A stretch of 49,853 bases of DNA from assembly GCA_945883745.1 (NCBI GenBank), contig CAMCYH010000005.1, positions 1-49,853 of the forward strand, written 5' to 3'. Under the pieces are notes generated by a model. The model saw nothing but the letters and a program-made list of their open reading frames with translations, did not search any database and was not told the DNA's origin. The DNA is from Candidatus Kuenenia stuttgartensis. GTDB taxonomy: Bacteria; Planctomycetota; Planctomycetia; Pirellulales; UBA1268. The first letter of the stretch is position 1. Every line of letters begins with the position of its first letter. Made by a program: the position numbers and the translations under genes. Shown piece by piece: positions 34,480-43,914 of this stretch.

Positions 34480-37335
34480 ATGGCATCTCTCCGCATGCCC
34501 AACACGACCCGGTCGACGCGGGCAATACTGGCGGCCGCCGCCGCCATCGTGCTCCCCGTGGGCGGCGGTCTCGCCACTGCAGAAAGCGGCTCGCGCGACG
34601 CCGAGGCCCTCTTTGAGTCGAAGGTGCGACCATTGCTCGTCGCCAAGTGTCAAGAGTGCCACGGGGCCACGATCGCCGAAGCCGGGCTGCGGCTCGACAG
34701 CCGTAAGGCCCTTCTCTTGGGAAGCGACGCCGGGGCGGTAGTCGTGCCGGGCGATGCGGGCAAAAGTAAACTCGTCGCCGTCGTGAAGCATGTTGACGAC
34801 CTCGCCATGCCCCCCGACACCAAACTCTCCGATCAGGAGATCGCCACGCTCGAGGCATGGGTCGCAGCCGGCGTGCCGTGGACCGGGCCCGGCGGCGATG
34901 ACGCCGGCCCAGCCTCCCGCGAAGAGGCGATGCAGGACCGTCTCCGCGAGTCGCTCGCCTCGCACTGGGCCTTCCAGCCCCCCGCGCGGCACCCTGCTCC
35001 CGATCTCTCCGCCATCACGTCGCTCGATCCTGCCGTCGCTGCCGCCTGGAATTCGGCGCCAATCGACCGCTTCATCGCCGCCGGCCTGGCCGACGTCAAT
35101 CGTGCCCCAGCCGCCGAGGCTGCTCCCCGCGACCTCTTCCGTCGGCTGCACTATGACCTCACCGGGCTGCCGCCCGCCGCCGCTGCCGCCGACGCCTTCG
35201 CAGCCGATCCCTCGGAGGCGGCCTATCGCGCTGCGGTCGATCGCCTGCTCGCCTCACGCGAGCATGCCGAGCACTGGGCCCGCCACTGGCTCGACCTCGC
35301 CCGCTATGCCGACACGATGGGCTATGCCTTCGCTGGCCAGTCGCCCCTCTATCCCTTCGCCTGGACCTACCGCGACTGGGTCGTGAAGTCGCTGCACGCT
35401 GACGTGCCCTACGACCGGTTTGTCACGCTGCAACTCGCCGCCGACAGAATCGAGCCGCCCGTGCCCCGCGAGGATCTCGCCGCCCTCGGCTTCCTCACCG
35501 TGGGCCGGACGTTCCTCGGCAACACACACGACATCATCGACGACCGTATCGATCTCGTCACCCGCGGTTTGCTTGGCCTCACTGTCGCCTGCGCCCGCTG
35601 CCACGATCACAAGTACGAGCCGATCTCCGCCGCCGATTATTACGCCCTTCACGGCGTCTTCGCGAGTTGTGAGATCCCTGGCCAACTCCCCGTGATCGGT
35701 GATCCGCCGCCAGGCCCTGATGCGGATGCGTTCGCCACAAAGCTTGCCGAATTGCAGGCCAAGGTGAGGGAGCATGAGGCAGCTGTGCACGAGCGGGCAG
35801 TTCGCGAGGCCGTCGCCCACGCGGCAGACTATTTTTTTGACACCGCCCGCCCGGCGCCGCGGCCCGATGGCCGACCGCCGCAGCTCGCCGACGGCTACGA
35901 GCTCGAGCAGCTGCTGATCGACCGGCTCAAGCGGCTCGTCGACAAGGCCAAGGCCGATCACCCTATCCTCGGCCCGTGGGTGGCGGTGAAAGGGCTGCCC
36001 GACGATCAGATCGCCACCGCGCTTGCAGCAATCACCGCGGCATCCGCTGCCACCGCGCCGCTCAATCCGCTCGTTGCCGCCGAACTCACCAGCACGAAGC
36101 CCACGACATTGCGGCAGGTGGCCGAGGTCTACGGACGGCTTGTTGCCCGCGTCGCTCCCGCTTCCGCAGGCGGCCCGGGGCCGAAGCCGGACGATCCAAC
36201 GGAACTCACTGCCCTGCGAACCCTCCTCGGCATCGAAGCCACCCCGTTCATCGTGCCACTGTCGGAGGCAATGCGGGTGGCCAAGCGGTCAGAAGGCGAG
36301 GAGCATCGTAAACGGCAGCAGGCGATCACAAAGCATCAGGCCGAAAGCCCGGGCGGCCCGCCGCGGGCAATGGTGCTCGCCGACAAACCGAAACCCATCG
36401 ACAGTCACGTCTTCTTGCGTGGCAACCCGGGGCGGCCGGGGCCAAAGACAGACCGCCGCCTACCGGAACTGCTCGGCGCCACGCCGCTCGATCGCGGCTC
36501 GAGCGGCCGGCTCGACCTTGCTCGCGCGATCGTCTCACCGACCAATCCACTTGCCGCCAGGGTCATCGTCAACTGGGTGTGGACGCATCACTTCGGCCAC
36601 GGTCTTGTCACGACGCCGGGCGATCTCGGCCTTCGCGGCGAGCCCCCTACCAACAAGGACCTGCTTGACGATCTTGCCTGTCGCTTCATCGACGACGGAA
36701 AGTGGAGCCTTCGCTGGCTGCACCGTGAAATCGTCCTCTCGCATACCTGGCGGCAGTCGGCCGCGATTCGCCCCGATCTTGCGACGCACGATCCAGACAA
36801 CCGTCTCTTCGGTCGGGCCGAGCGGCGTCGGCTCTCCTGGGAAGCCTGGCGGGACAGCCTGCTCGCCGCTGCCGGCACGCTCGATCCCGGCCGATCGGGC
36901 GGCCCCGGCATCGACCCGCTCGACACGAAGGCAATGAACTCCCGCACCATCTACTCGCGGCTCGATCGCCAAGACGTGCCGGGCCTGCTCCGTACGTTCG
37001 ACATCGCCAACCCCGACACGGCCGTGCATGTTCGCTCCCGCACGACCGTGCCCCAGCAGGGGCTCGCCGTGTTCAATGCGCCGCTCGTGGTCGAGTCGGC
37101 CAAGCGACTCGCCGCCCGCGCTGCCGCGGAGGCGGGTGACGATCCAGCCGACGATCAGCGGATCACCGCCCTGTGGCGCAACGCCCTCAGCCGCAGCCCG
37201 ACCGACGCCGAGCGCCCGCTCGCCCATTCATGGCTCGCCGCGGCCCGCGGCGAGCCGACGGTCGAGGGCTTTGGACCGTGGGAGCGGCTTGCTCAGGCCC
37301 TGCTCGGCACGGCAGAGTTTCAATTCATCGACTGA
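34480..37335 (+). CDS. DUF1549/DUF1553 planctomycete cytochrome c protein
   Basis: A 951-residue exported protein, start taken at the ATG at 34480 (34495 is an alternative). The signal peptide is AILAAAAAIVLPVGGGLA. The heme domain PSCyt1 has C57-Q-E-C60-H61 with a downstream MPPD loop. The DUF1549 domain has RLHYDLTGLPP, HWLDLARYADT and a second C371-A-R-C374-H375 (CARCHDHKYEPI). The DUF1553 domain covers about 650-940 (NPLAARVIVNWVWTHHFGHG and SWEAWRDSLLAAAG). These proteins are thought to be secreted electron-transfer enzymes of polymer degradation. It is paired with the DUF1501 gene 28 bases downstream. Confidence 0.9.
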   Translation: MASLRMPNTTRSTRAILAAAAAIVLPVGGGLATAESGSRDAEALFESKVRPLLVAKCQECHGATIAEAGLRLDSRKALLLGSDAGAVVVPGDAGKSKLVAVVKHVDDLAMPPDTKLSDQEIATLEAWVAAGVPWTGPGGDDAGPASREEAMQDRLRESLASHWAFQPPARHPAPDLSAITSLDPAVAAAWNSAPIDRFIAAGLADVNRAPAAEAAPRDLFRRLHYDLTGLPPAAAAADAFAADPSEAAYRAAVDRLLASREHAEHWARHWLDLARYADTMGYAFAGQSPLYPFAWTYRDWVVKSLHADVPYDRFVTLQLAADRIEPPVPREDLAALGFLTVGRTFLGNTHDIIDDRIDLVTRGLLGLTVACARCHDHKYEPISAADYYALHGVFASCEIPGQLPVIGDPPPGPDADAFATKLAELQAKVREHEAAVHERAVREAVAHAADYFFDTARPAPRPDGRPPQLADGYELEQLLIDRLKRLVDKAKADHPILGPWVAVKGLPDDQIATALAAITAASAATAPLNPLVAAELTSTKPTTLRQVAEVYGRLVARVAPASAGGPGPKPDDPTELTALRTLLGIEATPFIVPLSEAMRVAKRSEGEEHRKRQQAITKHQAESPGGPPRAMVLADKPKPIDSHVFLRGNPGRPGPKTDRRLPELLGATPLDRGSSGRLDLARAIVSPTNPLAARVIVNWVWTHHFGHGLVTTPGDLGLRGEPPTNKDLLDDLACRFIDDGKWSLRWLHREIVLSHTWRQSAAIRPDLATHDPDNRLFGRAERRRLSWEAWRDSLLAAAGTLDPGRSGGPGIDPLDTKAMNSRTIYSRLDRQDVPGLLRTFDIANPDTAVHVRSRTTVPQQGLAVFNAPLVVESAKRLAARAAAEAGDDPADDQRITALWRNALSRSPTDAERPLAHSWLAAARGEPTVEGFGPWERLAQALLGTAEFQFID

Positions 37336-37363
37336 CGTCTCGCACCCGACCTTCGCGGCAGCC

Positions 37364-38800
37364 ATGCACCACACCCCGGCCCCACTCTCCCGTCGCGACC
37401 TGCTCACCCGCTCAGGCCTGGGCCTCGGCTGGCTGGCGGCCGGGGGCATGCTCGACGCTGAGGCCCGGGCGGAAGCGTCCGTCGCAAGGAGCCCGGTCGT
37501 ACACTCGACGCTCGCTCCACGCTCCCCGCACTTCGCGGCCAAAGCCCGCGCGGTAATTCATATCTTCGCCAACGGCGGTCCGAGCCACCTCGATACGTTC
37601 GACCCGAAGCCGAAACTCGCTGAGTATGCCGGCCGGGAAATCCCCGGCGCCCTGAAGACCGAACGCCGCACGGGGGCCGCCTTCCCATCCCCCTTCGCCT
37701 TCAGTCGCCACGGCGAATCTGGCCTCGAAGTCAGCGAACTCTTTCCCGCGGTGGCCCGTCATGCCGACCGGTTGCTCGTCGTCCGGTCGATGCATGCCGA
37801 CGTGCCCAACCATGAGCCGTCGCTAATGCTCATGAACTGCGGTGACGCGCGGCTCGTGCGGCCGGCCGCCGGTGCCTGGGTGACCTACGGCCTCGGCACC
37901 GAAAACCAAAACCTTCCCGGCTTCGTGGCGATGTGCCCCGGTGGGTATCCGATCAAGGGCACCGAAAACTGGCGGAGCGCGTTTCTGCCGGGCGTCTTCC
38001 AGGGCACCTACGTCGACACCAAGAAAAAGAATGTCGAAGACCTCGTCGAGTATGTTCGACACCCGCTGCTGGCGGCGGACGTGCAGCGGCGGCAGGTCGA
38101 TCTCACCGCCGCCCTCGACCGGCAGCACCTCGCCACGCGGCAGCATGACCCCGCGCTCGAGGCCCGGCTGGCTTCGATGGAGCTCGCCTGGCGGATGCAA
38201 TTCGAGGCGAGCGAGGCCTTCGACGTGTCCCGCGAGCCGAAACACGTGCTCGACCGCTACGGCGACACGCCGCAGGGCCGCCAGATGCTCATCGCGCGGC
38301 GGCTTGTCGAGCGGGGCGTGCGGTATGTGCAGATCTGGCACGGCGAGGGCCAGCCGTGGGATAGCCATACCGACATCGAGAAGAATCACCGCCGGCTCGC
38401 CGGCGAAAGCGACCAGCCGATCGGCGCCCTGCTCGACGACCTCGTCGGCCTCGGACTGCTCGACTCCACGCTCGTGCTCTGGGGAGGCGAGTTCGGCCGC
38501 ACTCCTACGGTGGAGCTGCCCAACGACGCCGGCGTGAAGTCGCCCACCGGCCGCGACCACAACCATCATGGATTCACGGTCTGGCTTGCCGGCGGCGGCG
38601 TGAAGGGGGGCACGGTGCATGGCGCCACCGATGAATTCGGCTTCAAAGCCGTGGAGAAGCCGGTACACGTGCATGACCTTCAGGCCACAATGCTGCACCT
38701 CCTCGGGCTCGACCACACGCGGCTCACTTTCCGCCACAGCGGCCGGGACTTCCGGCTCACCGACGTCCACGGCAAGGTCGTCACCGACTGGCTCGCCTAA
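37364..38800 (+). CDS. DUF1501 family secreted protein
   Basis: A 478-residue protein of the alkaline-phosphatase-like superfamily. Start ATG at 37364; the N terminus, SRRDLLTRSGLGLGWLAAGG, is a twin-arginine signal, implying export in folded form. Metal-site-like motifs are seen: NGGPSHLDTFDPKP, WHGEGQPWDSHTDIEKNH, GGEFGRTP and GRDHNHHGF. This DUF1501 gene routinely follows a DUF1549/DUF1553 cytochrome in planctomycetes, as here. It is likely a periplasmic hydrolase acting with it; the substrate is unknown. Confidence 0.9.
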   Translation: MHHTPAPLSRRDLLTRSGLGLGWLAAGGMLDAEARAEASVARSPVVHSTLAPRSPHFAAKARAVIHIFANGGPSHLDTFDPKPKLAEYAGREIPGALKTERRTGAAFPSPFAFSRHGESGLEVSELFPAVARHADRLLVVRSMHADVPNHEPSLMLMNCGDARLVRPAAGAWVTYGLGTENQNLPGFVAMCPGGYPIKGTENWRSAFLPGVFQGTYVDTKKKNVEDLVEYVRHPLLAADVQRRQVDLTAALDRQHLATRQHDPALEARLASMELAWRMQFEASEAFDVSREPKHVLDRYGDTPQGRQMLIARRLVERGVRYVQIWHGEGQPWDSHTDIEKNHRRLAGESDQPIGALLDDLVGLGLLDSTLVLWGGEFGRTPTVELPNDAGVKSPTGRDHNHHGFTVWLAGGGVKGGTVHGATDEFGFKAVEKPVHVHDLQATMLHLLGLDHTRLTFRHSGRDFRLTDVHGKVVTDWLA

Positions 38801-38874
38801 CGCCGGGCTGCGTAGACTCAAACGCCGGCGACAGAACGGCCGTTGGTCACGACCTGAATAAAAAATAGTTTTTC

Positions 38875-39279
38875 ATGGCGACTGAATCATTGCATCACGA
38901 CGCTTTCCAACAGGCACGCGACATCCTTCTGGGCCATCCCGCCGTGGAGGCAGCCTATCTGCTCGGGTCCGCTGCTGAGGGACGACTGCGGCGGGGCAGC
39001 GATATCGATATCGCCATGTTGCTGCGGCAGTCGACCGCTCTTTCCGTCGAGGACAGGCTCTCGCTGACGGCGGCCTTGGGCAGGATTTTTTGTCGCCCGA
39101 TCGATCTTGGCCTCCTTGGCACGAGGAACCTCGTCTATGCGAAGGAGGCGATCACCCGCGGACGGCTGATCGCCGAGCGCGACCGCGCCGTCACGGCGCG
39201 GTTCGCGATGCACGCGCTGTCGATGTACGCAGCCCTCCAGGAAGCCCGCCGGGAGGTGCTTCGTGCCTACGCCGCCTGA
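38875..39279 (+). CDS. mntA: MntA-type nucleotidyltransferase antitoxin
   Basis: A 134-residue minimal nucleotidyltransferase. The motif GS-x10-D-x-D is exact: GSAAEGRLRRGSDIDIAM. Family members act as antitoxins that transfer AMP to a tyrosine of HepT. It overlaps the HepT gene by 17 bases (39263-39279), the usual operon order. The length suits the family. An AT-rich tract precedes the ATG without a clear Shine-Dalgarno. Its D-x-D carboxylates bind the metal. Confidence 0.88.
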   Translation: MATESLHHDAFQQARDILLGHPAVEAAYLLGSAAEGRLRRGSDIDIAMLLRQSTALSVEDRLSLTAALGRIFCRPIDLGLLGTRNLVYAKEAITRGRLIAERDRAVTARFAMHALSMYAALQEARREVLRAYAA

Positions 39280-39682
39280 CGACATTCTGCTCAACAAGGC
39301 CGCCGTCATCGAACGATGCATTCGCCGCATTCACGCTGAGGCTGCGGCCGCGCCACTTTTTGATGATTTCACCCATCTCGACGCTCTTACGCTCAACATT
39401 GAACGAGCCTGCCAGGCCGCGATCGACATGGCCATGCATATTGTTGCCGAGCGTCACCTGGGCGTGCCCCAGAGCATGGCCGATGCATTCGTGCTTCTGG
39501 AACGGGAGGGCATGATTGATCAGCGGTTGGCGGCGTCGCTGCAAGGCATGGTGGGCTTTCGCAATGTGGCGGTGCATCAATATGAGGAGATGGACCTAAG
39601 CGTGCTCCGCTGGGTCGTTGAGGCGGGGCATCGCGACTGGATCCTGCTGGGAGAGGCACTTGGCGTATCGATTCGCCCGTAA
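39263..39682 (+). CDS. hepT: HepT-like ribonuclease toxin
   Basis: A 139-residue helical protein (formerly DUF86) with the HEPN catalytic motif R-x4-H-x-Y as GFRNVAVHQY, where the Tyr is the AMP acceptor in characterised HepT. Surrounding helices (FDDFTHLDALTLNIERAC, LGVPQSMADAFVLLE) fit the family fold. It is coupled to mntA and so forms an AMPylation-controlled toxin-antitoxin module. The toxin would be an RNase when unmodified. Function inferred by family. Confidence 0.88.
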   Translation: MPTPPDDILLNKAAVIERCIRRIHAEAAAAPLFDDFTHLDALTLNIERACQAAIDMAMHIVAERHLGVPQSMADAFVLLEREGMIDQRLAASLQGMVGFRNVAVHQYEEMDLSVLRWVVEAGHRDWILLGEALGVSIRP

Positions 39683-39717
39683 GTGCCATTGGCCGGACTA
39701 TCCTTTATCCTTTGCAT

Positions 39718-41253
39718 ATGGAGCAACGACACGTGTTGTGGAGATTCCTGGTAGCCACGGTTGTCGCGAGCGCAGCCTTGCCATGGTCGGCCAGCGCCGC
39801 CGAGCGCAACATCGTCGTCTTCATCACTGACGACGAGTCGCCCACCCTCGGCTGCTATGGCGACCCGGTTGCCGTCACCCCAGCGCTCGACGCTCTCGCG
39901 GCAGATGGCACGCTGTTTGAAAACGCCTTCGCCACCACGGCGAGTTGTTCGGCGAGCCGGTCGGTGATCCTGTCGGGCATCCACAATCATGCCAACGGCC
40001 AATACGGCCATCAGCACGACTTTCACAAGTTTGCCAGCTGGTATGACGTCGTCAGCCTGTCGCTGCCGCGGGCGCTGGCCCGGGCCGGCTACCGCACCGC
40101 CCGGATCGGCAAGTTTCACGTAGCCCCCGAAGAGGTCTATCACTTTGAGACGGCGCTCAAAGGGAATGAACGCAACGCCGTGCAGATGGCGGAAGCCTGC
40201 CGGCCGCTGATCGAGGCACCGAGCGACCAGCCCTTCTTTCTCTACTTCGCCACCAGCGATCCCCATCGGGGCGGCGGCCTGGATGAGGCATCGTCGCTCG
40301 AGCTCAAGCCCGATCTCTTCGGCAACAAGCCTGACCGTGGCAGCCATGGTGGTGTCACGGAAATCGTTTTCGATCCCGCAAACGTGCCCGTGCCAGCCTT
40401 CCTGCCCGACACGCCCGAGACCCGCAGCGAACTGGCCCACTACTACCAGTCGTGCGCCCGCATCGATCAGGGCCTCGCCCGGCTCGTGGCAATCCTCAAG
40501 GCGGCCGGCCTGTTCGACAAAACGCTGATCCTCTTCACGAGCGACCACGGCATGGCGTTTCCAGGGGGCAAGACCACGGTCTACGAGCCCGGTCTGCGAG
40601 TGCCGCTCGTCGTCCGTGACCCCTATGCCGCCGCGCGGGGGACACGGACAAAGAGTCTGGTCAGCCACACCGACATCACCCCATCGCTGCTCGATTTCGC
40701 GGGAGAACTCGACACGCTCCAGCAGCGGCCGAAGCGGTGGCTTGAGCCGCGGGACTACTGGAAGGACAAGCCGTATGCGAGCCGGGAAAACCACGGGCCC
40801 CGCGGCGGGCTGGCGGCCTACCACGGACGGTCCTGGCTCCCGCTCCTCGCCGACCCAACCATCGAGATTCGTGATGCCCACTTTGCCTCGCACACATTCC
40901 ACGAGATTCAGATGTACTACCCGATGCGGGCGGTGCGGGACCTCGAGTGGAAGCTGATCTGGAACATCGCCCACCCGCTCCCCTACCCCTTCGCGTCCGA
41001 CCTCTGGGCGGCAAGCACGTGGCAGGCGCAGTTTCGTCGGAGTCTCGATGCTCCCTATGGCCGCAAGACCGTGAACGACTACATCCACCGCCCTCGGTTT
41101 GAGCTGTACCACATCGCCAGCGATCCCGACGAGTCGCGGAATCTGGCTGCCGACCCGGCCCATGCCGCCACGCTGCTGCAGTACCAGGAAAAGCTGAAGG
41201 CTCTCCAGAAGGAGTTCGGCGACCCCTGGATCACCAAGTGGGACTACGAGTAG
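39718..41253 (+). CDS. secreted sulfatase, CSASR active-site variant
   Basis: A 511-residue protein with a signal peptide (about 6-28) and the sulfatase core. Metal-binding residues are in FITDDESPTLGCYGD; the formylglycine motif is C77-S-A-S-R81, where the canonical form has Pro at position three; LFTSDHGMAFPGGKTTVYEPGLRVPLVV and a C-terminal YDLxxDP-like FELYHIASDPDESRNLA follow. Formylglycine-generating enzymes modify C-x-A-x-R as well as C-x-P-x-R in several sulfatases, so it is probably active. Substrate likely a sulfated glycan. It follows the HepT gene without an obvious operon link. A TTG at 39712 is an alternative start. Confidence 0.88.
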   Translation: MEQRHVLWRFLVATVVASAALPWSASAAERNIVVFITDDESPTLGCYGDPVAVTPALDALAADGTLFENAFATTASCSASRSVILSGIHNHANGQYGHQHDFHKFASWYDVVSLSLPRALARAGYRTARIGKFHVAPEEVYHFETALKGNERNAVQMAEACRPLIEAPSDQPFFLYFATSDPHRGGGLDEASSLELKPDLFGNKPDRGSHGGVTEIVFDPANVPVPAFLPDTPETRSELAHYYQSCARIDQGLARLVAILKAAGLFDKTLILFTSDHGMAFPGGKTTVYEPGLRVPLVVRDPYAAARGTRTKSLVSHTDITPSLLDFAGELDTLQQRPKRWLEPRDYWKDKPYASRENHGPRGGLAAYHGRSWLPLLADPTIEIRDAHFASHTFHEIQMYYPMRAVRDLEWKLIWNIAHPLPYPFASDLWAASTWQAQFRRSLDAPYGRKTVNDYIHRPRFELYHIASDPDESRNLAADPAHAATLLQYQEKLKALQKEFGDPWITKWDYE

Positions 41254-41292
41254 CCGGGCCGCTGTGGCCTTCGTTAGAGCGCGCCGCCTCGA

Positions 41293-42294
41293 TCACGGCA
41301 TCGGCATGGTCTCTCCGCCAAGGCGGGTCGCCAAGGCACGAAACGTGTTGAGATCGACATCGACGGCAATCAGCCGGACAGAGCCATCGGCATTCAGAAA
41401 ATTGCAGCCGTTCGAATGCGGCGAGAAGAACGCACTGGGACTGTTATCGGACTTGTTGGGGGGACTGCTGCGGATGTGGCACGTGGTGTGCACGTTTGTC
41501 GGCCGATAATTCTCCGATCGGTGGGAATAGCCCAACCGCTGCCACCAGCCATCTGCATGCACGACCTCACTTCCGGGAATCGTTCCCAGCCATGTCGCCT
41601 CCGCCATCCGGCTCATGCGTTCGCCGACACAGATCGTTTTGGATGTGCCGTCCGTGATGTCGCCGATTCGCACTCGGCTATTTCGGAAGAACACGCCATC
41701 GAAACGGCCATTGTGCTCATGATCAGAGGTCCCCAGGACACCGGTGTAGGAAGACACCGGTGCAGACGCGAGCACGGTACCAGCCCCAGACAAGACCGTG
41801 GCGGCCCCCGACTCGCCAAAATCCGAAACGTCGACCAGTCGGGGAGGTGTGTCGCTGGGGCAAATGGAGAAACTCACGAGAGCCGCGTTGCTGCGTGCCA
41901 CGGCGTTCGCGCCGTGCATGATCGGCAGGGAAAGGTCGAGTTGATCGTACAGCGAGCCTTGCTCTGCGTAGGGAAGAATGGACGAAAAAAAGCTCCATCC
42001 AGGCTCGAAGTAACTTGGTGTCGTGGTCGTCAATGTTCGCCAGTTGACATCGCCGGGATCATTCGTGGCAGCAAAGGCGGGAGGAAAATAGTTTCTTGAC
42101 CCGTGGAAGGCGTGGAGGGCCAGGCCGGTCTGCTTCAAATTATTCGAGCACTGGATACGCCGAGCCGCTTCCCGCGCTGACTGCACGGCCGGCAGCAGCA
42201 GCCCGATCAACACACCGATGATTGCGATCGCAACGAGCAGTTCGACGAGCGTCAACCCGCTGGCAACGGGAAGACGACGATTGACAGGAATCAT
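41293..42294 (-). CDS. DUF1559 type II pseudopilin with sigma-54 promoter (third copy)
   Basis: A 333-residue pseudopilin, start at the ATG at 42294 giving MIPVNRRLPVASG|LTLVELLVA. This is followed by a hydrophobic helix with [20 protein letters not shown]. The position after the cleavage Gly is Leu rather than the usual Phe. Family blocks are seen: ITDGTSKTICVGERM and the C-terminal HSNGCNFLNADGSVRLI. A perfect sigma-54 promoter lies 50-65 bases upstream, with the NtrC-type regulator and kinase genes just beyond. Unlike the two other DUF1559 genes it has no lipoprotein partner. Expression is probably switched on by that two-component system. Confidence 0.92.
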   Translation of the reverse strand: MIPVNRRLPVASGLTLVELLVAIAIIGVLIGLLLPAVQSAREAARRIQCSNNLKQTGLALHAFHGSRNYFPPAFAATNDPGDVNWRTLTTTTPSYFEPGWSFFSSILPYAEQGSLYDQLDLSLPIMHGANAVARSNAALVSFSICPSDTPPRLVDVSDFGESGAATVLSGAGTVLASAPVSSYTGVLGTSDHEHNGRFDGVFFRNSRVRIGDITDGTSKTICVGERMSRMAEATWLGTIPGSEVVHADGWWQRLGYSHRSENYRPTNVHTTCHIRSSPPNKSDNSPSAFFSPHSNGCNFLNADGSVRLIAVDVDLNTFRALATRLGGETMPMP

Positions 42295-42343
42295 GAGGTC
42301 GCACACTTCGGAGGGATCGGCAGCAGAATCCGATTCCCTTCGA

Positions 42344-42359
42344 AGCAACTGTCGTGCCA
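42344..42359 (-). promoter_or_regulatory. sigma-54 (RpoN) promoter of the DUF1559 pilin
   Basis: The minus strand reads TGGCACGACAGTTGCT, an exact match to the consensus TGGCACGRNNNTTGCW with GG and GC at the required spacing. The expected transcription start is about 12 bases downstream, giving a roughly 40-base leader before the ATG at 42294. The adjacent NtrC-type activator carries GAFTGA, which contacts sigma-54. Confidence 0.85.
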
Positions 42360-42373
42360 CCTTCAACAGAAAG

Positions 42374-42393
42374 CCCCGGGCAGGAGCCCGGGG
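42374..42393. repeat. GC-rich inverted repeat between regulator and pilin promoter
   Basis: CCCCGGG at 42374-42380 and CCCGGGG at 42387-42393 pair with a 6-base loop CAGGAG. No U-tract follows in either direction, so termination is doubtful; it may be a regulatory hairpin or repeat relic. Confidence 0.5.
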
Positions 42394-42428
42394 GACTGCG
42401 GTGACGCCGGCTGGCGGTGTATCCCGCA

Positions 42429-42484
42429 TGCTTGCGCCCTGCGGCTTGCTGGGGAAGGCTCGCGCCCGGCGGCTTCCTGGGGAA
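42429..42484. repeat. two-copy 28-bp tandem repeat upstream of sigma-54 promoter
   Basis: Copies 42429-42456 and 42457-42484 agree at about 24 of 28 positions and share GGCTT-x-CTGGGGAA. They lie about 70-125 bases upstream of the sigma-54 promoter, at the right distance for enhancer binding, though this role is inferred. An IR TGGT-N9-ACCA (42499-42515) in an AT-rich spot is a second candidate site. Confidence 0.55.
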
Positions 42485-42531
42485 ACGTTCGCCAGCGCTG
42501 GTGAAATATTTACCAACTCACCTACCCGGCC

Positions 42532-43914
42532 TCACCGATCCAGCTTCGATCGCAGCGTCGCACGATCGAGCCCCAGCATCCGGGCCGCGGCCGAACGATT
42601 GCCGCCCGTCCTCGCCAACACTTCGGCGAGCAGGTGTGATTCAACGAACTCAATGAGTCGCTCGTGGAGATTGGCAGCGGCGTCATCATGCCAGTGGGCC
42701 CCGACCCAGGCCCGTACCGCCGCGGCGAGCGTCTCCTCGACCGTCGAGCCCTGCCCGTCATTCGCAGCCCGCTCCTCATGAGCCGGCGGTGGCAGGTGCT
42801 CAGCCCCGAGCGTGCCGCCGCGGGCCATCACCGCCGCATACTCCACAGCATGCCGCAATTCCCGCACGTTGCCAGGCCACGTCCGTGACCGAACTGCCGC
42901 CAGAAATTCCGGCGCGACAGTCGGCATCGGTTCGCTGCGGCTCGTCAGAAAGGCATCGACAAGGAGGGGAATGTCATCGAGCCGCTCCGCGAGCGTCGGC
43001 ATGGTCATCGGGAACACCCGCAGTCGGTGATGCAGGTCGGCCCGAAACCTTCCGGCAGCCGTGGCTGCGGAGAGGTCGGCATTTGTGGCCGCGATCACCC
43101 GCACATCCACTCGCCGCGGCGTGGCCGCTCCGACCGGCGTGATCTCGCGGTTCTCGAGGACTCGCAGCAACTTGGCCTGCACGTCGAGCGGCGCATCCCC
43201 CACCTCGTCGAGAAAGATCGTGCCGCCGTCGGCCTCCGCAAAGAGGCCGGTGCGATCGGTGACCGCACCCGTAAAGGCGCCCCGCACATGCCCAAACAGT
43301 TCACTCTCGACGACACTCGGCGCCAGGGCGGCCAGGCTCGTTACGACGAGCGGCTTGTCGCCACGACCGCCGTGGGCGTGAATAGCCCGGGCGGCGAGTT
43401 CCTTACCCGTGCCTGTTGCACCGGTAATCAACACCGGCAGGTCCGTCGGAGCGACCAGCGCGATCTGCTTGAACACGGTCTGCATCGGGGGCGAACCACC
43501 TATCAGTTGCATCGTGTCGGATCGGCGGCCGGCGGCGCGATCGCCACGACGAGGCCGCTCAGCTAATGCCCGCGCCGCCACCTGCGACACCCGTTCGAGA
43601 TCGAACGGCTTCACGAGGTAGTCATAGGCCCCCGCCTCGACTGCCCGCACGGCGGTGTCGAGATCGCCAAAGGCAGTCATGACGATGATCGGCGACTCGG
43701 GAACGATCGCTCGAAACGCAGGAAGTGCGGAAATCCCGTCGGCTCCCGGCAGCCGCACGTCGAGCAGGATCGCCTCGGGCGACTGTCGGCCGCACGTCTC
43801 GAGTCCCGCTTCCACGCTCGCCGCCACTTCCACGGCGTGCCCCTCGTCGGTGAGCACCTCGCGGAGGCTCCAGCCGATGGCCGGCTCGTCGTCGACGATG
43901 AGGATGCGGCTCAT
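42532..43914 (-). CDS. NtrC-family sigma-54-dependent response regulator
   Basis: A 460-residue activator. The receiver domain covers about 1-120 with phospho-acceptor D52 in AILLDVRLPG and the VKPF Lys. The AAA+ domain has Walker A GATGTGKE, the sigma-54-contact GAFTGA and Walker B TIFLDEVG. A C-terminal Fis-type helix-turn-helix (GGNRSAAARMLGLDRATLRSKL) follows. Its start overlaps the end of the sensor kinase gene by ATGA. The nearest downstream target is the DUF1559 pilin with a perfect sigma-54 promoter, which the regulator probably activates. Confidence 0.93.
   Translation of the reverse strand: MSRILIVDDEPAIGWSLREVLTDEGHAVEVAASVEAGLETCGRQSPEAILLDVRLPGADGISALPAFRAIVPESPIIVMTAFGDLDTAVRAVEAGAYDYLVKPFDLERVSQVAARALAERPRRGDRAAGRRSDTMQLIGGSPPMQTVFKQIALVAPTDLPVLITGATGTGKELAARAIHAHGGRGDKPLVVTSLAALAPSVVESELFGHVRGAFTGAVTDRTGLFAEADGGTIFLDEVGDAPLDVQAKLLRVLENREITPVGAATPRRVDVRVIAATNADLSAATAAGRFRADLHHRLRVFPMTMPTLAERLDDIPLLVDAFLTSRSEPMPTVAPEFLAAVRSRTWPGNVRELRHAVEYAAVMARGGTLGAEHLPPPAHEERAANDGQGSTVEETLAAAVRAWVGAHWHDDAAANLHERLIEFVESHLLAEVLARTGGNRSAAARMLGLDRATLRSKLDR

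Noticed and set aside
39577..41163. Long minus-strand open frame opposite the sulfatase
   Set aside because: Antisense to a motif-rich sulfatase, without recognisable domains or start signals.
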